From: Kingdonia uniflora
Lineage: Eukaryota; Streptophyta; Magnoliopsida; Ranunculales; Circaeasteraceae
Direction: 5' to 3'
DNA length: 64,000 nt
Assembly: GCA_014058105.1 (NCBI GenBank)
Contig: JACGCM010002493.1
Coordinates: 744,001-808,000 of the forward strand
The translations under genes and the position numbers were made by a program. The notes under the pieces are model-generated. The model did not search any database. It had not been told where the DNA came from and saw nothing but the letters and a program-made list of their open reading frames with translations. This document shows positions 1 through 11,648 of this stretch, in pieces; position 1 is the first letter of the stretch, and every line of letters begins with the position of its first letter.

Positions 1-1329
1 ATTTACAGGGTAGTTCGATAGGATGAAGAAGGCAAACGAGAATAGGGAGGACCAATACCCAAAAGTACACTTCAGACTAGAAAAGTTGAATAAGGTCGTC
101 TCTAACCTGACTCGTCAGGTCGAGGAAAAAGATTCTGGGATTAAGAAGGGATTAACAGATTTAGCCGAGGCAACAGAGCGTGCTGAAAATCTTCAACGTC
201 AGGTTAATGCATTTGCTGTGAAGGGTAAGCAAGCGGACATGGCTCAATACCGTATTCGGGCGCTGGAACAAACTGAGAAATTATGTCAATCTGATCTCAA
301 TAGCTGCAGGATCAATCTGGAGCTATTGAGACAGAAATTCATTGAAAAATATGGCGAGTTGAGGGTAGCTCGAGAAAATCTGTCAGTGTCGGAGGGCGCA
401 GCTGAACATTTGCAAACAACCCTCCCCGCCAAGGATACAAAATTCCAAGAAATGGAGCGCAGGTGCGACGACTTAAAGGAGAGAGTTGGTTGACTTAAAG
501 CCGAAAGGGATCAAGCCATTGCTCGTGCCAAGAAAGCTGAGGCTAGAGAGTATTCTGGGGGAAGTAAAACTGTGATTAAGGCTTCTCTAGTTAAAGGGGA
601 TGTCGTTAGTCTCTTAGGTCGCATTAGAGAGCAAGAAAGTGACGTATCTTGAATTCAGGGGCATGTCCAAAGAGGAATGCAAATTTGAGGGAATGTTAGC
701 ATAAGCTGGATGCTGCTCTTATTAGGGAGAAAGTTCTGGAAAGGGAGATCAAAGCAAAGGAATTGCTATTGAAGAGGATAGAAGAATTATTGAATGATCT
801 GCCTGCGAGAGAGGAGCTGAACGCTGAGCTTGGGGTGCTTCGCGCTCGGGTAGTAGAATTACAAGCTATGAACCTGGCTGAGTCGGCGCAGTATATTGCC
901 AAATTTAAAGAAGATGCTATTTATCATGATAGGGATGATGCGGATAAAAATGCATGAATGGATACTTATGCTAGTGTAAAGGTACGTCACGAGAGGTTGA
1001 AGGCTAGATTTGCAAAAGCGGTAGCAACTGATGTATCTCGATCTGCGCTGTTAAGTGTGATCGTTGCATATTTTGTAGAAGAAGTTAAAAGGCTTGAGTC
1101 AGAACAAAATACCTTACTCAAAACTCTGTTAGATAAGGGATGCAATTGTGGAGCTAAGATAGATCGAGGTAACTGTCTGGGCACCATGGATACCCAATTG
1201 GGCCCTTGAACTGCTGACTTAGTAGAAAGAAGTAGGGCTACTTTGGCCCGGGAACTAAAAGATAGACCTCTTAATGATGTGGAGGAGTGTATTGCTGACA
1301 CTCCATCGGCAGAAAAGAATCTTTTGTAA
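1..1329 (+). pseudogene. Antisense extra ORF of copy A: C-terminal coiled-coil exon (broken)
   Basis: This is the last exon of the Tat antisense gene, read opposite to A's gag-pol. An open stretch at 23-493 (156 codons, starting MKKANENREDQY) is almost all heptad-like Glu/Lys/Leu/Arg coiled coil. The frame continues after stops at 491-493 and further on to ...EKNLL and TAA at 1327-1329. Comparison with copy B shows that several stops replace Arg (CGA to TGA) or Trp (TGG to TGA). The conserved end includes YFVEEVKRLES and a Cys-rich stretch CNCGAKIDRGNCLG near 1141-1180. The exon's start lies left of the window. Function is unknown; a structural or Gag-like oligomerising role is only a guess. 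Confidence 0.75.
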
Positions 1330-1334
1330 TATGA

Positions 1335-2577
1335 TTTTACCCTGAAAATAAGTAAAATTGTTACAGACAGATTGTTATAGGAAAGCTAGTATGACCATTA
1401 CTTTATCTTGTATCAGGTGGGATCCTTGATATAAAACTAATTTTTATATTCGTTCTAATCGCAAAAATATAGAGGGGTAGCCAGACCAAGTGTTATCCTT
1501 GATCTAGGCTTATAGAAATGTCACAGACATGTTGAAAGAGATGAAAGCTAGTATGACCTTTGCCTTATCTTATGCTTGGTTGTGTTATTGATATGAGGCA
1601 AGTTTTTACACATGTCACAATCGCAGAGTTGTAGAGATTCAGCTGAACCAAGTGGTATCCTCGATCCAGCCTACAGATGTGGACCAAACAAGTTATAAAA
1701 GATGAAGACTAGTATTACTTATGTCTTATCTCTTGCTTGTCCCTTTGAAGTATAACAAGTTTTCACACTTGCTACCCATGCAGATATGTATAGATTCAGC
1801 TGAACCTAGTTATATGCTCGATCCATCCTACTGGTGTGGACCAAACAAGTTGTAAAAGATGAAGACTAGTATTATCTATGCCTTATCTCTTGCTTGGCTC
1901 TTTTAAGTGGAATAAGTTTTCACACTTGTAATCCTCGCAGATATGTATAGATTCAGCTGAGCCAAGTTGCATGCTTGATCCAGCCTACTGGTGCGGACAA
2001 AATAAGTTGTAAAAGATGAAGACTAGTATTACCTATGTCTTATCTCTTGCTTGGCTCTTTGAAGTGGAACAAGTTTTCACACTTACCACCCTCATAGATA
2101 TGTATAGATTCAGCTGAACCAAGTTACATGCTCGATCCAGCCTATTGGTGTGGACCATACAAGTTGTAAAAGATGAAGACTAGTATTACCTATGTCTTAT
2201 CTCTTGCTTGGCTCTTTGAAGTGGAACAAGTTTTTACACTTGCCACCCTCGCAGATATGTATAGATTCAGGTAAACCAAGTTGTATTCCCGATCCAGCCT
2301 ACTGGTGTGGACCAAACAAGTTGTAAGAGATAAAGACTAGTACTACTTATGTCATATCTCTTGCTTGGCTCTTTAAAGTGGAACAAGTTTTTACACTTGC
2401 CACCCTCGCAGATATATATAGATTCAGGTGAACCAAGCTGTATGCTCGATCCAGCCTACTGGTGTGGACCAAACAAGTTGCAAATGATGAAGACTAGTAT
2501 TACCTATGTCTTATCTCTTTCTTGGCTCTTTGAAGTGGAACAAGTTTTCACAGTTGCCACCCTCGCAGATATGTAGT
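1335..2577. repeat. 157-bp tandem subrepeats in the spacer of copy A
   Basis: The anchor TAGATTCAG(C/G) recurs near 1791, 1948, 2105, 2262 and 2419, a constant 157-base step, and weaker copies precede them back to about 1380. Each unit carries a CAAGT...ACTTG imperfect palindrome and the phrase GATGAAGACTAGTATTA. The array sits between integrase and the antisense gene, the same place as in copies B, C and E. There is no coding capacity. Confidence 0.9.
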
Positions 2578-2819
2578 GGCAGAAACCAACAAACTTCCTT
2601 GATCAAACTTAGGGAATGTGGATTGTAAGCTAGTATTATCTAAACTTGAATCTGTGGAATGTGGACAACAATTTTGTGAAGTGAGTAACATTAAGTAAAA
2701 GAAAACTTTTATTGATAAGTTCAGAATTTACATTGGATGGAGATAGGAATCTCACTTTTGAAATTTATAATAAATATCGAAACATAGAAATGGAGTAGTA
2801 AGACGACTAATGATAGTAT

Positions 2820-4135
2820 CATTTCAATCGTCAAGTGTTCTAAGGATTTGAAATAGGGACTCCCTCTTCTGTCATGAGATAGTATGATCCCAGGCCTGAG
2901 AGACCTATGATAATAAATTGACCCTTCCAATTGTCGGCTAATTTTTTTCCAGCGTGGGGCTCTTTGCGATGTTGAGGAATTTCTCGTAGGACGAGATCAT
3001 TGATTTGGAAGGTGTGGCTCCTGACTCAATTATTGTAAGACCTGGCAAGCAAATGATGGTATCAACCTAGGTTAGTGATGGTGCATTCCCTGGTTTCATC
3101 TATCATATTGAGGTTACAAGCCAATTCGAACTCAGTTTCCACATCAGTTAGCGCGTGATCCCGAACTGGATGATGATATTAAGAAAGAATGATTGCATCA
3201 GTGTCATTAGCAAGGAGGAATGGGGTACATCCCATAGACTGTCAGGGAGTAGTACGATATGCCCATAGGATGTGAGGTAGCTCACGGACCCAATTCCCTT
3301 TTTTCTGTGAGTGAAGCCATTTTTTTAAGTCCATCTGCGATGGTTTTGTTGGTGATTTCGGCTTGGCCATTGCCCTAAGGATAGTAAGGATTTGATGGTG
3401 AATGGATGATATTATGGTGATTTAGAAAGGTGACGACCTTATCTCCCACAAACTGGGGCCCATTATCAATACGAATTAGGTGGGGGCACCCGAATCGAGT
3501 GATTATGTGGTTCCAGATGAAAGAGATGACCTCTTCATCTCTGGTTCGTCATAGTGGAATTGTTTCTACCCATTTGGTATAGTAATTTGTAGTTACGAGT
3601 AGGTGGAGGCGATTACCTAGAGAGTTAGGGAATTTACCGACGAGGTCTAGTGCCCATCTTTTGAATGGCCAGAAAACCTTGCTTGCATGAAACTCGGGCG
3701 TAGGGGCACATATCATATTTCCATGTCTCTGGCAGGTATTACATCTGCGGGAATACTCTTCTGCTTGCTTGCGCATGCCAGGCCAGAATACTCCTTGAGT
3801 TATTGCTCGGTTTGCTCATGATCTACCTGCGGCATAGGAGCCACAAGTTCCTTCGTGTAGTTCGCAGAGTAGCTCATCTGCTTTTGACTTTGAGAGGCAC
3901 TTGAGGTAAGGCCCTGTAACGGATAGGCGGTAAAGAATACCCTTTTGAGTAATGTAACGCTTTGAGTTGATGATCAGCGGTCTGCGCTCCTTCAAATCTG
4001 TTCGAAGTGGTCCGTTATATTTGTTGTCGACGCCGAGGTAATCTAAGAAAGGCTTTCACCAATCATCGTTTCCCCCTTTATCGCTCCCAGTGTTGATCGT
4101 GCATACAGTTATGTGATCAATGCTGGGGGTTGAAA
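2820..4135 (-). pseudogene. Integrase of copy A (broken)
   Basis: Minus-strand translation gives a Tat-type integrase. The zinc-finger region (EEYSRRCNTCQRHGN, with the upstream His pair degraded) is followed by the core. The core shows WPFKRWALDLVGKFPNS with the first catalytic Asp, TNYYTKWVE, then IRIDNGPQFVGDK with the second Asp, and NPYYP-GNGQAEITNK with the catalytic Glu. It ends with the C-terminal LREIPQHREEPHAGK segment. The longest clean piece is 3549-3776. Several in-frame stops (for example after WVETIPL and in PYYP-stop-GNG) make it inactive. There is no chromodomain. Confidence 0.88.
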
Positions 4136-4145
4136 TGATTTTGAT

Positions 4146-4760
4146 TTAGAGATATCGAGCTTCTGTACCCAAGACCCCGGCTAGATATGCCAAGGAATCG
4201 GCGTGTCTATTTTTACCTCGAGGAAGACATTCGAGGGTTGCTTTCGTGAACTTACTCATCCTATCTGCGACAAGGGCGGTGTATTCGATCATTTTCCCAT
4301 TCTTCTTGTACTGCTCGGAATAATGATGAACAATGAGCAATGAATTTGTGTAAACTGTGAGTTCGGGGACGTCGAGCTCAAGAGTGAGGTCCAGTCCGTG
4401 AATGAGAGCTTCATACTCGGTGACATTATTTAAGGCCTCGAAATCCAAGTGAATTGATTTCTCAATTCTGTCATTTGAAGGGGTAATTAAAACGATCCCG
4501 ATTCCTGATCCTGCGGGTTCTACTGATCCATCGGTGAGAAGCCTCCACCCTGACGTAGTGATCCAGTCAGCTCGTTCGTCGAATGGATTGGGATTTGGAT
4601 TTTCTGGCATGTTTTCAGTAAGGTCCAGATTGTGCTCCTTCCACTCTGGATCTTCCACTGGAAAATCCGTGAGAAAATCGGCAATGGCCTGACCTTTCTC
4701 GGAATGACACTGTTTGAACTTTATATCATGTTCACCCAAACTGACTGACCATTGTTGCAC
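4146..4760 (-). pseudogene. Second (archaeal-type) RNase H domain of copy A
   Basis: This is an open stretch of 204 codons. It contains LLTDGSVEPAGSGIG (first Asp), NVTEYEALIHGLDL (Glu), VYTNSLLIVHH and NRHADSLAYLAG (last Asp). In Tat elements this extra RNase H follows the ordinary Ty3-type RNase H and would remove RNA during reverse transcription. The third acidic position reads TNS; copy B has TD and copy E has ID there, so A has probably lost a catalytic Asp by a G-to-A change. The segment joins integrase downstream and RNase H/reverse transcriptase upstream in what was one polyprotein. Confidence 0.85.
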
Positions 4761-4763
4761 TCT

Positions 4764-5990
4764 TCACAACTTTTCTTTTTTGGATTGAACTTCTCGAAGT
4801 GGGCAGTTCATCATCACTTTTACGGAATGCGCTTGGAAGTAGTGCTTGAGTTTCTGCGAAGTGTAAACAAGGGTGAGAAGAAGTTTCTCAATTTTAGAGT
4901 ACCTTGTTTCTACTGGTGCAAGTGTCTTGCTGATGAAGAAGACTGGTTTCTCGATTTTCCTTTCCAGGCAAATGAGAACCGAGCTGAGAGAAGTGTCGGT
5001 GACTGCTAGGTAGATAATCAGTTCCTCATTACCTACCGGGGTGCTCATTATGGGAGACCTTCCCAAATAGATTTTGAGATCCTGAAAAGCTGCTTTGTAT
5101 TTTGGTGTCCATGTGACTTCCACGGTTGGCTGTACCTTTCCTCGTTTGGTACATCCTCGGAGTAACAGGAATAGCCAACGATAGCGGCCTGAAGATTTGG
5201 AGACGAAATGGTTGATCGCGACAATCTTACCGGTGAGTTTTTGAACGTCTTTTGTTGTCTTTGGAAAAGGCATGTCGAGGAGAGCGTAGATTTGATCTGG
5301 ATTGGTCTCAATCCCTTTTTTGCTGATGAGGTGGCCTAGGAAGCGGCTAAAATATACCCCGAATTGACATTTATCTGGGTAAAGACGCATTCTGTAAGAT
5401 CCAATGATGGTGAATATTGTGCTGAGATCTGAGAGGTGATTTTATGACTATATGTCTTTGCACAAGAGATCATCGATATAGACATAACGATTTTTCCCAG
5501 GTGTGCATTGAACATAGCAGTCATCAATCGTTGATATGTGGCCCCTGCGTTCTTGATCCCGAAGGGCATGACTTTGTAACATTAAAGGCCACTTTCGGTG
5601 ATGAATGTTGTCTTCTCTTAATCTTCTTCTAGGAGTGGTATTTGGTTATATCCTGATACAGCGTCCATCATGGATAGAAGATCGTGGCCTGCAGTAGAGT
5701 CGAGGATCTGATGAATGTTGGGAAGAGGGAAACTGTCTTTTGGGTGTATTTATTTAGATCTGTGAAATCTACACAAACGCGAACTTTTTCATTCTTCTTT
5801 GGGATAACGATAATGTTGGATATCCAGTCTGGATACTTGGCTTCCCAAATGAATCCTACTTTGATCAATTTCTCGATCTCGGCGTTCACTTCATTTCAAA
5901 GGCGTTGTGAGAGTCATTGCTATTTCTGTTTGACCGCTGAAGCGTTGACGTTGATGGCGAGCTTGTTACAAGCCATAGCTGGATCGACTC
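4764..5990 (-). pseudogene. Reverse transcriptase and first RNase H of copy A (broken)
   Basis: The RT begins around NAEIEKLIKVGFIWEAKYPDW, continues through NIIVIPKKNEKVRVCVDFTDLN (5668-5889), and has the catalytic box VYIDDLL near 5480. A long open piece (4764-5390) carries the thumb/connection CQFGVYFSRFLGHLISKKG and then a Ty3-type RNase H (VFFISKTLAPVETRYSKIEKL). Frame changes and stops separate these pieces, so no functional enzyme is encoded. It is the only copy in this window that still has recognisable RT. Confidence 0.88.
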
Positions 5991-6029
5991 CGGGCATTTC
6001 TCTGAAAGACCAAGCAAAAACGTCTCGAT

Positions 6030-6470
6030 TGAGTTGCATGAACTAGATGAGAACGTCTTTCTCGTGTTAAACTAGCTTAGTTCTGATGAACGTACCTCTG
6101 CTAGGGCCATCAATGCTGATATATTCTGTTGGCTCCTCTATAGGTGATTAGTCGTCGAGGTGATCAATTTTCTGTAATTTCTATGCGGCCAATCTGTTTG
6201 AAGTATCTAGGATGGCAGAGACAAAATTTTCACAAGCTCGAGAAAGTTTATGACTACCTCGGATCTTGTAAATATCGTTGTCGTGCCTGAATCAGAGTGC
6301 TTGATGATTAGTGGAAGCGATTGCTTCCATGTTGTGTATCTAGCAGCGGCCCATAATCCCAAGATAGCGAGACTTGGTATTGATGACATAGAAAATGATG
6401 TCGATAGTGGCTGGTCCGGCGGTAATAGGTAAGTTAATCTGGCTCATATCTTCCTTTTAACGCCGTGGTG
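6030..6470 (-). pseudogene. Protease/linker remnant of copy A
   Basis: Around 6390-6200 the minus strand reads a degraded version of the Tat segment that lies between the aspartic protease and RT (ILGRPWIH-like; here LGIMGRCWIHNMEAI). I did not find the protease DSGA catalytic motif, so the N-terminal half is lost. The upstream gag text joins this segment abruptly near 6480, which points to an internal deletion of the gag C-terminus and protease core. Confidence 0.55.
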
Positions 6471-6479
6471 TCGCCGACA

Positions 6480-7112
6480 GTACCCAGAACTTATGCCTCG
6501 ATCAGTTCCTTAATTCGCTAATCTATATGTTCTTTTGTGACGTAATGACGTGTTGGTTGAACTGCTGGATATACTGGCAAGGGATGATGAGTCCCCGTAC
6601 CTTCACTCAGAGGGTCTCGTGCTGGAATCTGATGGAGAGGTCACTGGTCTTCCTCCTGCTGAATGAGAATTTGGTGGCCCTGACTGATTTTTGATCGGAC
6701 TTCCCTGCCCAAATGGACAGAGGGTTACGGCCTGTGTGGTAGATTTATGGAGATTGATTTACTGGTGATCCCCCTAGGTCCCAACCTTTTCCTTTCCAAA
6801 ATACGGGAGGTCTCTGGAAGTTGATCGTGACCTCTGGCAGGAGGGGCCTACTGAGTATTTTGCAGAGTCTCAAGTACAATCTGCATCATCGTCATCTGAT
6901 CTTCATGTTGTTTGAGCGCTGTCAAACGAGCTTGTCGTTATTTATCGAGCTCTTTCTTTCGGTGCACCCGATCTTTTGTCAATTAAAATTCGAGCTCAAC
7001 GCATTTCTCTGCCTCTGTGTGAAGATTCGCGCATAACTCAGTGAGTTGCCCTGGATCGACAAAAATTTCAAGCTGAGTTCCTGCGGCCAATCGTCTAGAA
7101 GAAGCCATAGTC
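6480..7112 (-). pseudogene. Gag N-terminal remnant of copy A
   Basis: The minus strand from the first ATG after the primer-binding site (near 7110) reads MASSRRLAAGTQLEIFVDPG, then an Arg/Glu-rich helical stretch and the same PPARGHDQLPETSR text as in copy B gag. Several stops interrupt it. The capsid-like part and zinc knuckle are absent. The matching region of copy B is at 15584-16550. Confidence 0.7.
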
Positions 7113-7159
7113 AAAATTGTAATGAAAGACTGCCTTAGGGTATCGTAGAAATACAATCT

Positions 7160-7177
7160 TTCCCATAGACGGCGCCA
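7160..7177 (-). other. Primer-binding site of copy A
   Basis: The minus strand reads TGGCGCCGTCTATGGGAA two bases inside the LTR. The first nine bases match the 3' end of plant tRNA-Asp (TGGCGCCGT...). The rest matches less well, so the primer tRNA is only suggested. Confidence 0.7.
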
Positions 7178-7179
7178 AA

Positions 7180-7744
7180 TGTAATGGCCAAATTCCGTAG
7201 CTCAATATGATTAAGAATTATCTATCACACCAATGATCCTGTAATAATACGCTAATACAAAGCAAGAAACTGAAACAAGTGTTTTTAGCGTGGAAAATCT
7301 CTTAATAGGTTAAAAACCACGACCTCGTTTGGAGGATTTTAGTAAAAGTATATTTATTACTTGGAGTGGATATCTTTATTACAAGTTATCTCTAAAATAT
7401 ATAAATGCTTTTGGTCTCGTAAATAAGAAGTTTTGAGTAATTTTTCTGGTCCCTGTCCTTTCTGGAACTTTTTCTTTTTATAGGCTTTTCCTACAGCTCT
7501 TCATTGTGTTGGAGCACGTCTTCCAAATAATGTGGTTAGTGGCGGTTGTGGGAGACAAGTGTCTTTGACGGAATAACGTTTTCTAGGTTTAGCTCAATGT
7601 CGCTTCTTTAGTAGTTCGTAGGGTTGGTTAGAATGTTTGACTGGAGTGTTGTGTGCTAAAATTGCGTGAGCTTGAGATAGAAGTAAATCGAACTGAGTGA
7701 GCTCGATTATGAGTGAGGTCAAGGAATAAGTTCCTATAGTTACA
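7180..7744 (-). repeat. 5' LTR of copy A
   Basis: 565 bp on the minus strand, starting TGTAACTATAGGAACTTATTCC-like and ending GGCCATTACA. It aligns along its length with the LTRs of copy B (14934-15512 and 26145-26724), including the TATA region CCTATAAAAAG near 7480 and the ACCACGACCTCG block near 7320. The right edge is followed by TTACT and then plus-strand integrase sequence of copy C. Confidence 0.88.
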
Positions 7745-8884
7745 TTACTCAAAATGGTATGCTTTACCGCCTTACTGTTACAGGGCCTTACCTCATGTGC
7801 TTCTTGAAGTCAAAAGCAGATGAACTGCTCGACAAATTACATGAATGAACCTGTGGCTCCCATGCCGCAGGTTAATCATTAGCAAATAGAGCTATCATTC
7901 AAGGAGTATTCTAGCCCAGAATGCGCAAACAAGCATAAGAGTACTCTCCCAGATGCAACACCTATCAGAGACATGGACATATAATATGCGCCCTTGCGCT
8001 CGAACTCCATGCAAGCAAGGTTTTCTGGCCATTCAAAAGATGGGCACTAGACGTCATCGGGGAATTCCATAACTCTCCAGGTAATCGCCGTCACCTACTC
8101 GTAGCTAAAGATTACTTTACAAAATGGGCAGAAGCAATTCTACTATGTCGAACCAGAGAAGAAGAGGCCATCTCTTATATCTGGAACCACATAATCACTC
8201 GATTTGGGTGCCCCACCTAATTCATATCGATAACGGTCCCCAATTTGTGGAAGATAAGGTCGTAACCTTCCTAAATCATCACAATTTCATCCACTCACCA
8301 TCCAATCCATACTAACCTCAAGGCAATGGCCAAGCCGAAATCACCAACAAAACTATCGTGGATGGACTTCAAAAATGGCTTCACTAACAAAAATAGGGTA
8401 ATTGGGTTCGCGAACTATCTCACGTCCTATAGGCATATCGAATCGCTTCCCGACAATCCACTGGGTGTACCTCATTCCTCCTTGCTTATGGCACTGAGGC
8501 AGTCATTGCTTCTGAATGCCATCATCCAGTTCGTAATCACGAGCTGACTGATGAAGTAAATGAGTTTGAATTGGCTTACAACCTCAATATGATAGATGAG
8601 ACCAGGGAACGCGCTATTGCTAACCTAGGTCGATATCATTATATGCTTTCCAGATCGTATAATAACCGAGTCAGGAGCCGTACTTTCCAAATTAGAGATC
8701 TCGTCCTGAGAAAAATTCCTCAACATCGTAGAGAGCCTCACGCTGGAAAATTAACCGACAATTGGGAGGGCCTACTCATTATTACAGGTCTCTCAGGTCT
8801 GGGATCATACTATCTCATGACAGAAGAGGGAATCCCCACTTCAAATCCTTAGAACACTAAGCGACTGAAACGATACTATCGTTA
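7745..8884 (+). pseudogene. Integrase fragment of copy C
   Basis: Homology to copy B integrase starts at CTCAAAATGG (about 7748; B about 17390). Recognisable parts are the zinc-finger region near 7930, WPFKRWALDV near 8030, IDNGPQFVEDKV (8230-8260), GNGQAEITNK spread over two frames near 8330, and a C-terminal segment at 8571-8852 (MIDETRERAIANLGRYHYML...). Stops and frameshifts are numerous. Confidence 0.82.
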
Positions 8885-9039
8885 GGCGTCTTACTACATT
8901 TCTATTGTTCGCATTTTGTTTTTTAATTCAAAAAGTGAGATTCTTATCTCCTTCCAATGTAAATTATGAACTTATCAATGAAAGTTGTTTTTGAACAATG
9001 TTTTTCTCTTCACAAACATTCGTCTACATTTTACAGATT

Positions 9040-9950
9040 AAAGCATAGATAATACTAGCTTATAATCAGCCAAACAAGAGATAAGGCAAAGGTAATACTA
9101 GTCTTCATCTTTTTCATCTTGTTTGGATCTTTTCAGTAGGCAGGATCAAGGATAACACTTGGTTTAGCTGAATCTTTATATCTCTGCGATTGTAGCAAGT
9201 GTAAAAACTTGTTTCATATCAAAGACTCAGCCATGCATAAAATAAGGCAAAGGTCATACTAGCTTTCATCTCTTTCAATATGTCTGTGATCATTTCAGTA
9301 GGCTGGATCAGGGATAACACTTGGTTTAGCTAAATTTTTACATCTCTGCGATTGTAGCAAGTGTAAAAACTTGATTCATATCAAAGACTCAGCCAGGCAT
9401 AAGATAAGGCAAAGGTCATACTAGCTTTCATCTCTTTCAATATGTTTGTGATCATTTCAGTAGGCTGATCAAGGATAACACTTGGTTTAGCTAAATTTTT
9501 ACATCTCTACGATTGTAGCAAGTGTAAAAACTTGTTTCATATCAAAGACTTAGCCAGGCCTAAGATAAGGCAAAGGTCATACTAGCTTTCATCTCTTTCA
9601 ATATGCCTGTGATCACTTCAGTAGGCTGATCAAGGATAATACTTGGCTTAGCTGAATCTTTACATCTCTGCGATTGTAGCAAGTGTAAAAACTTGTTTCA
9701 TATCAAAGACTCAGCCAAACATAAGATGAGGCAAATGTCATACTAGCTTTTATCTCTTTCAATATGTCTGTGACATTTCTATAGTTCAAATCAAGTTTCA
9801 GCTTGGTTTAACTCAGCCAATTTCCGCGATTAAAATGAATGTAAATTTTTTGTCTTATATCAAAGACCCCCCGAGACACAAGATATGGCAATGGTCATAC
9901 TAGCTTTAATCTATTTTAATGTGTCTACGACAGATCCTATTTATATTTTA
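9040..9950. repeat. 161-bp tandem subrepeats in the spacer of copy C
   Basis: CAAGTGTAAAAACTTG recurs near 9196, 9358, 9519 and 9680 (steps 162, 161, 161). Edge copies diverge, giving about 5-6 units. Each also has GGCAAAGGTCATACTAGCTT and CAATATGTCTGTGA. It lies between integrase and the antisense gene, as in copies A, B and E. Confidence 0.9.
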
Positions 9951-9963
9951 GGTCGAATTCATA

Positions 9964-11346
9964 TTACAGAGGATTCTTTTCTACTGATGGAGTGTCAGTA
10001 GTGCTTCCCTCCACATTAAGAGGTCATTCTTTCAGTTCGCGGGCCACAATAGCTCTACCTCATTCTATTAATTCAGCAGTTCGAGGTCCCAGTTAGGTCT
10101 CCATAGCGCCCAGACAGTTCCCTCGATCTATCTTAGCTCTACAGATGCATCCCTTATCCAACAGAGCTTTGAACAAGGTATTTTGCTTTGACTCGAGTCT
10201 TTTTACTCCCTCTACAAAATATACAACAATCACCCTTAACAGGTCAGATCGAGATGCATCAGGTACTACCATTATTGCAAATCTTGCCTGTAACTACTCG
10301 AGGAGTGACTTTAACCTAGCGTACTCATTCTTCCATTCAATTATATCCTTATCAACCTTATCATGATAGATCACATCTCCTTCCAACTTGGTAATATACT
10401 TCACAGACTCAGCTAGGTTCATGGCTTGTAAGTCTACTACCCGAGCACGAAGTTTTCCAAGTTCTGCGTTTAACTCTTCCCTAGCCGACAGATCTTTCAA
10501 TAATTTTTCTTTCCTCTTCACCAGTGATTCCTTTGCTTTGATCTCCCCTTCCAGAACTTTCTCCCTGATAAGAGCAGCATCCAACTTATGTTGGCATTCC
10601 CTCAAATTCGTATTTCCCTTCTGGACATGCCTCTGAATACGAGATACATCACTCTCTAGCTCTCTAATTCGACTTGAGAGACTAAATACATCTTCTCAAA
10701 CTAAGGGAGCCTTAACCTTAGTTCTACTCCCCCCTGAATGCTTTCTAGCCTCGGCTTTCTTGGTACGAGCGATGGCTTATGCCAGTTCGGCCTTAAGTCG
10801 CGCGACCCTCTCGTTTAAATCATTGCACCTTCGTTGAATTTCCCGGAATTCCATATCCTTAGCAGGGAGGATTGTTTGCAAATGATCAGCTGCGGCTTCC
10901 GAAGCCGATAGATTTTCTCGAGCTACCCACAACTCGTCGTCCTTTTCAACAAATTTTTGTCTCAGTTGCTCCAGTTCGTTCCTACAGTTCTGAAGATCAG
11001 ATCGAAATTGTTACTCTGATTATTCTAGCACCTGAATACAGTATTGAGCCGTGTCGGCCTACTTACCCTTTACAGCCAACGCGTCAATTTGACGTTGAAG
11101 CTTCTCGGCACGTTCAGTTGCCTCACATATCTCTGATAATCCCTTCTTTATCTCAGAATCTTTCTCTTCGACCTGAAGAGTCAGGTCGGAAAAGGCCTGG
11201 GCCAACTTCGCAAGTCTAAAATGTGCTTTTACGTATTGATCTTTACTGTTCACATTTGCCTCCTTCATCCTATCGAAATACTCCAAAAATTCTCGATTAC
11301 ACATGAGTACGTTGTCCTCGCGTGAGCATGATGAATCTAATTCGAC
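9964..11346 (-). pseudogene. Antisense extra ORF of copy C: coiled-coil exon
   Basis: The exon starts at the acceptor CTTAG|GTCGAATTAG (11346) and ends with the stop at 9964-9966 (...VEKNPL). It contains the open stretches 11059-11304 (MCNREFLEYFDRMKEANVN...) and 10294-10605 (MRECQHKLDAALIREKVLE...), rich in Glu, Lys, Arg and Leu with coiled-coil spacing. Internal stops break it. The acceptor AG is in the same place as in copies B (20917) and E (32060). Confidence 0.75.
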
Positions 11347-11648
11347 CTAAGAAATATAACAAGTTTTAGTACAGTTCGATTCATGAAAACCTTTGAATAT
11401 ATACTGCTACATTTCTAAGAGACTTATAATTTCTAAACATCTGCTTTCAAATACATTTAGACTATACTTTGGAGCCCATTCTCAGATCCACACTTCATGA
11501 ATCTCCTTTCGGCATACAAGGTACATACTTCCGATATATTATTCTGTATTAATAGCGTTAGATTTTTTTTCCATGCCTTTCTATCCTATTTACTTGATAA
11601 CTTAACATTGGTATAACATCAAAGTCATAAAACTTATTCCGATCTAAC

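Larger units (their letters stand above)
1..7744 (-). mobile_element. Tat-lineage Ty3/gypsy LTR retrotransposon, copy A (partial, 3' end outside window)
   Basis: On the minus strand the parts run 5' LTR (7744-7180), primer-binding site, gag remnant, protease remnant, reverse transcriptase, first RNase H, second (archaeal-type) RNase H, integrase, a 157-bp subrepeat array, then an antisense coiled-coil gene that reads on the plus strand. The second RNase H and the antisense extra gene place it in the Tat lineage. The right LTR edge (7744) abuts plus-strand integrase sequence of copy C, so A probably inserted into C. That cannot be proved because A's 3' LTR and left flank are missing. No domain has a full open frame. 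Confidence 0.88.

Noticed and set aside
987..1301. 104-codon minus-strand frame overlapping the coiled-coil exon
   Set aside because: It is the complement of a conserved coding exon; composition (Ser/Leu-rich) is that of a shadow frame.
1335..2577. Regularly spaced repeats resembling a CRISPR array
   Set aside because: The whole 157-base unit repeats, without unique spacers, in a plant retrotransposon spacer.
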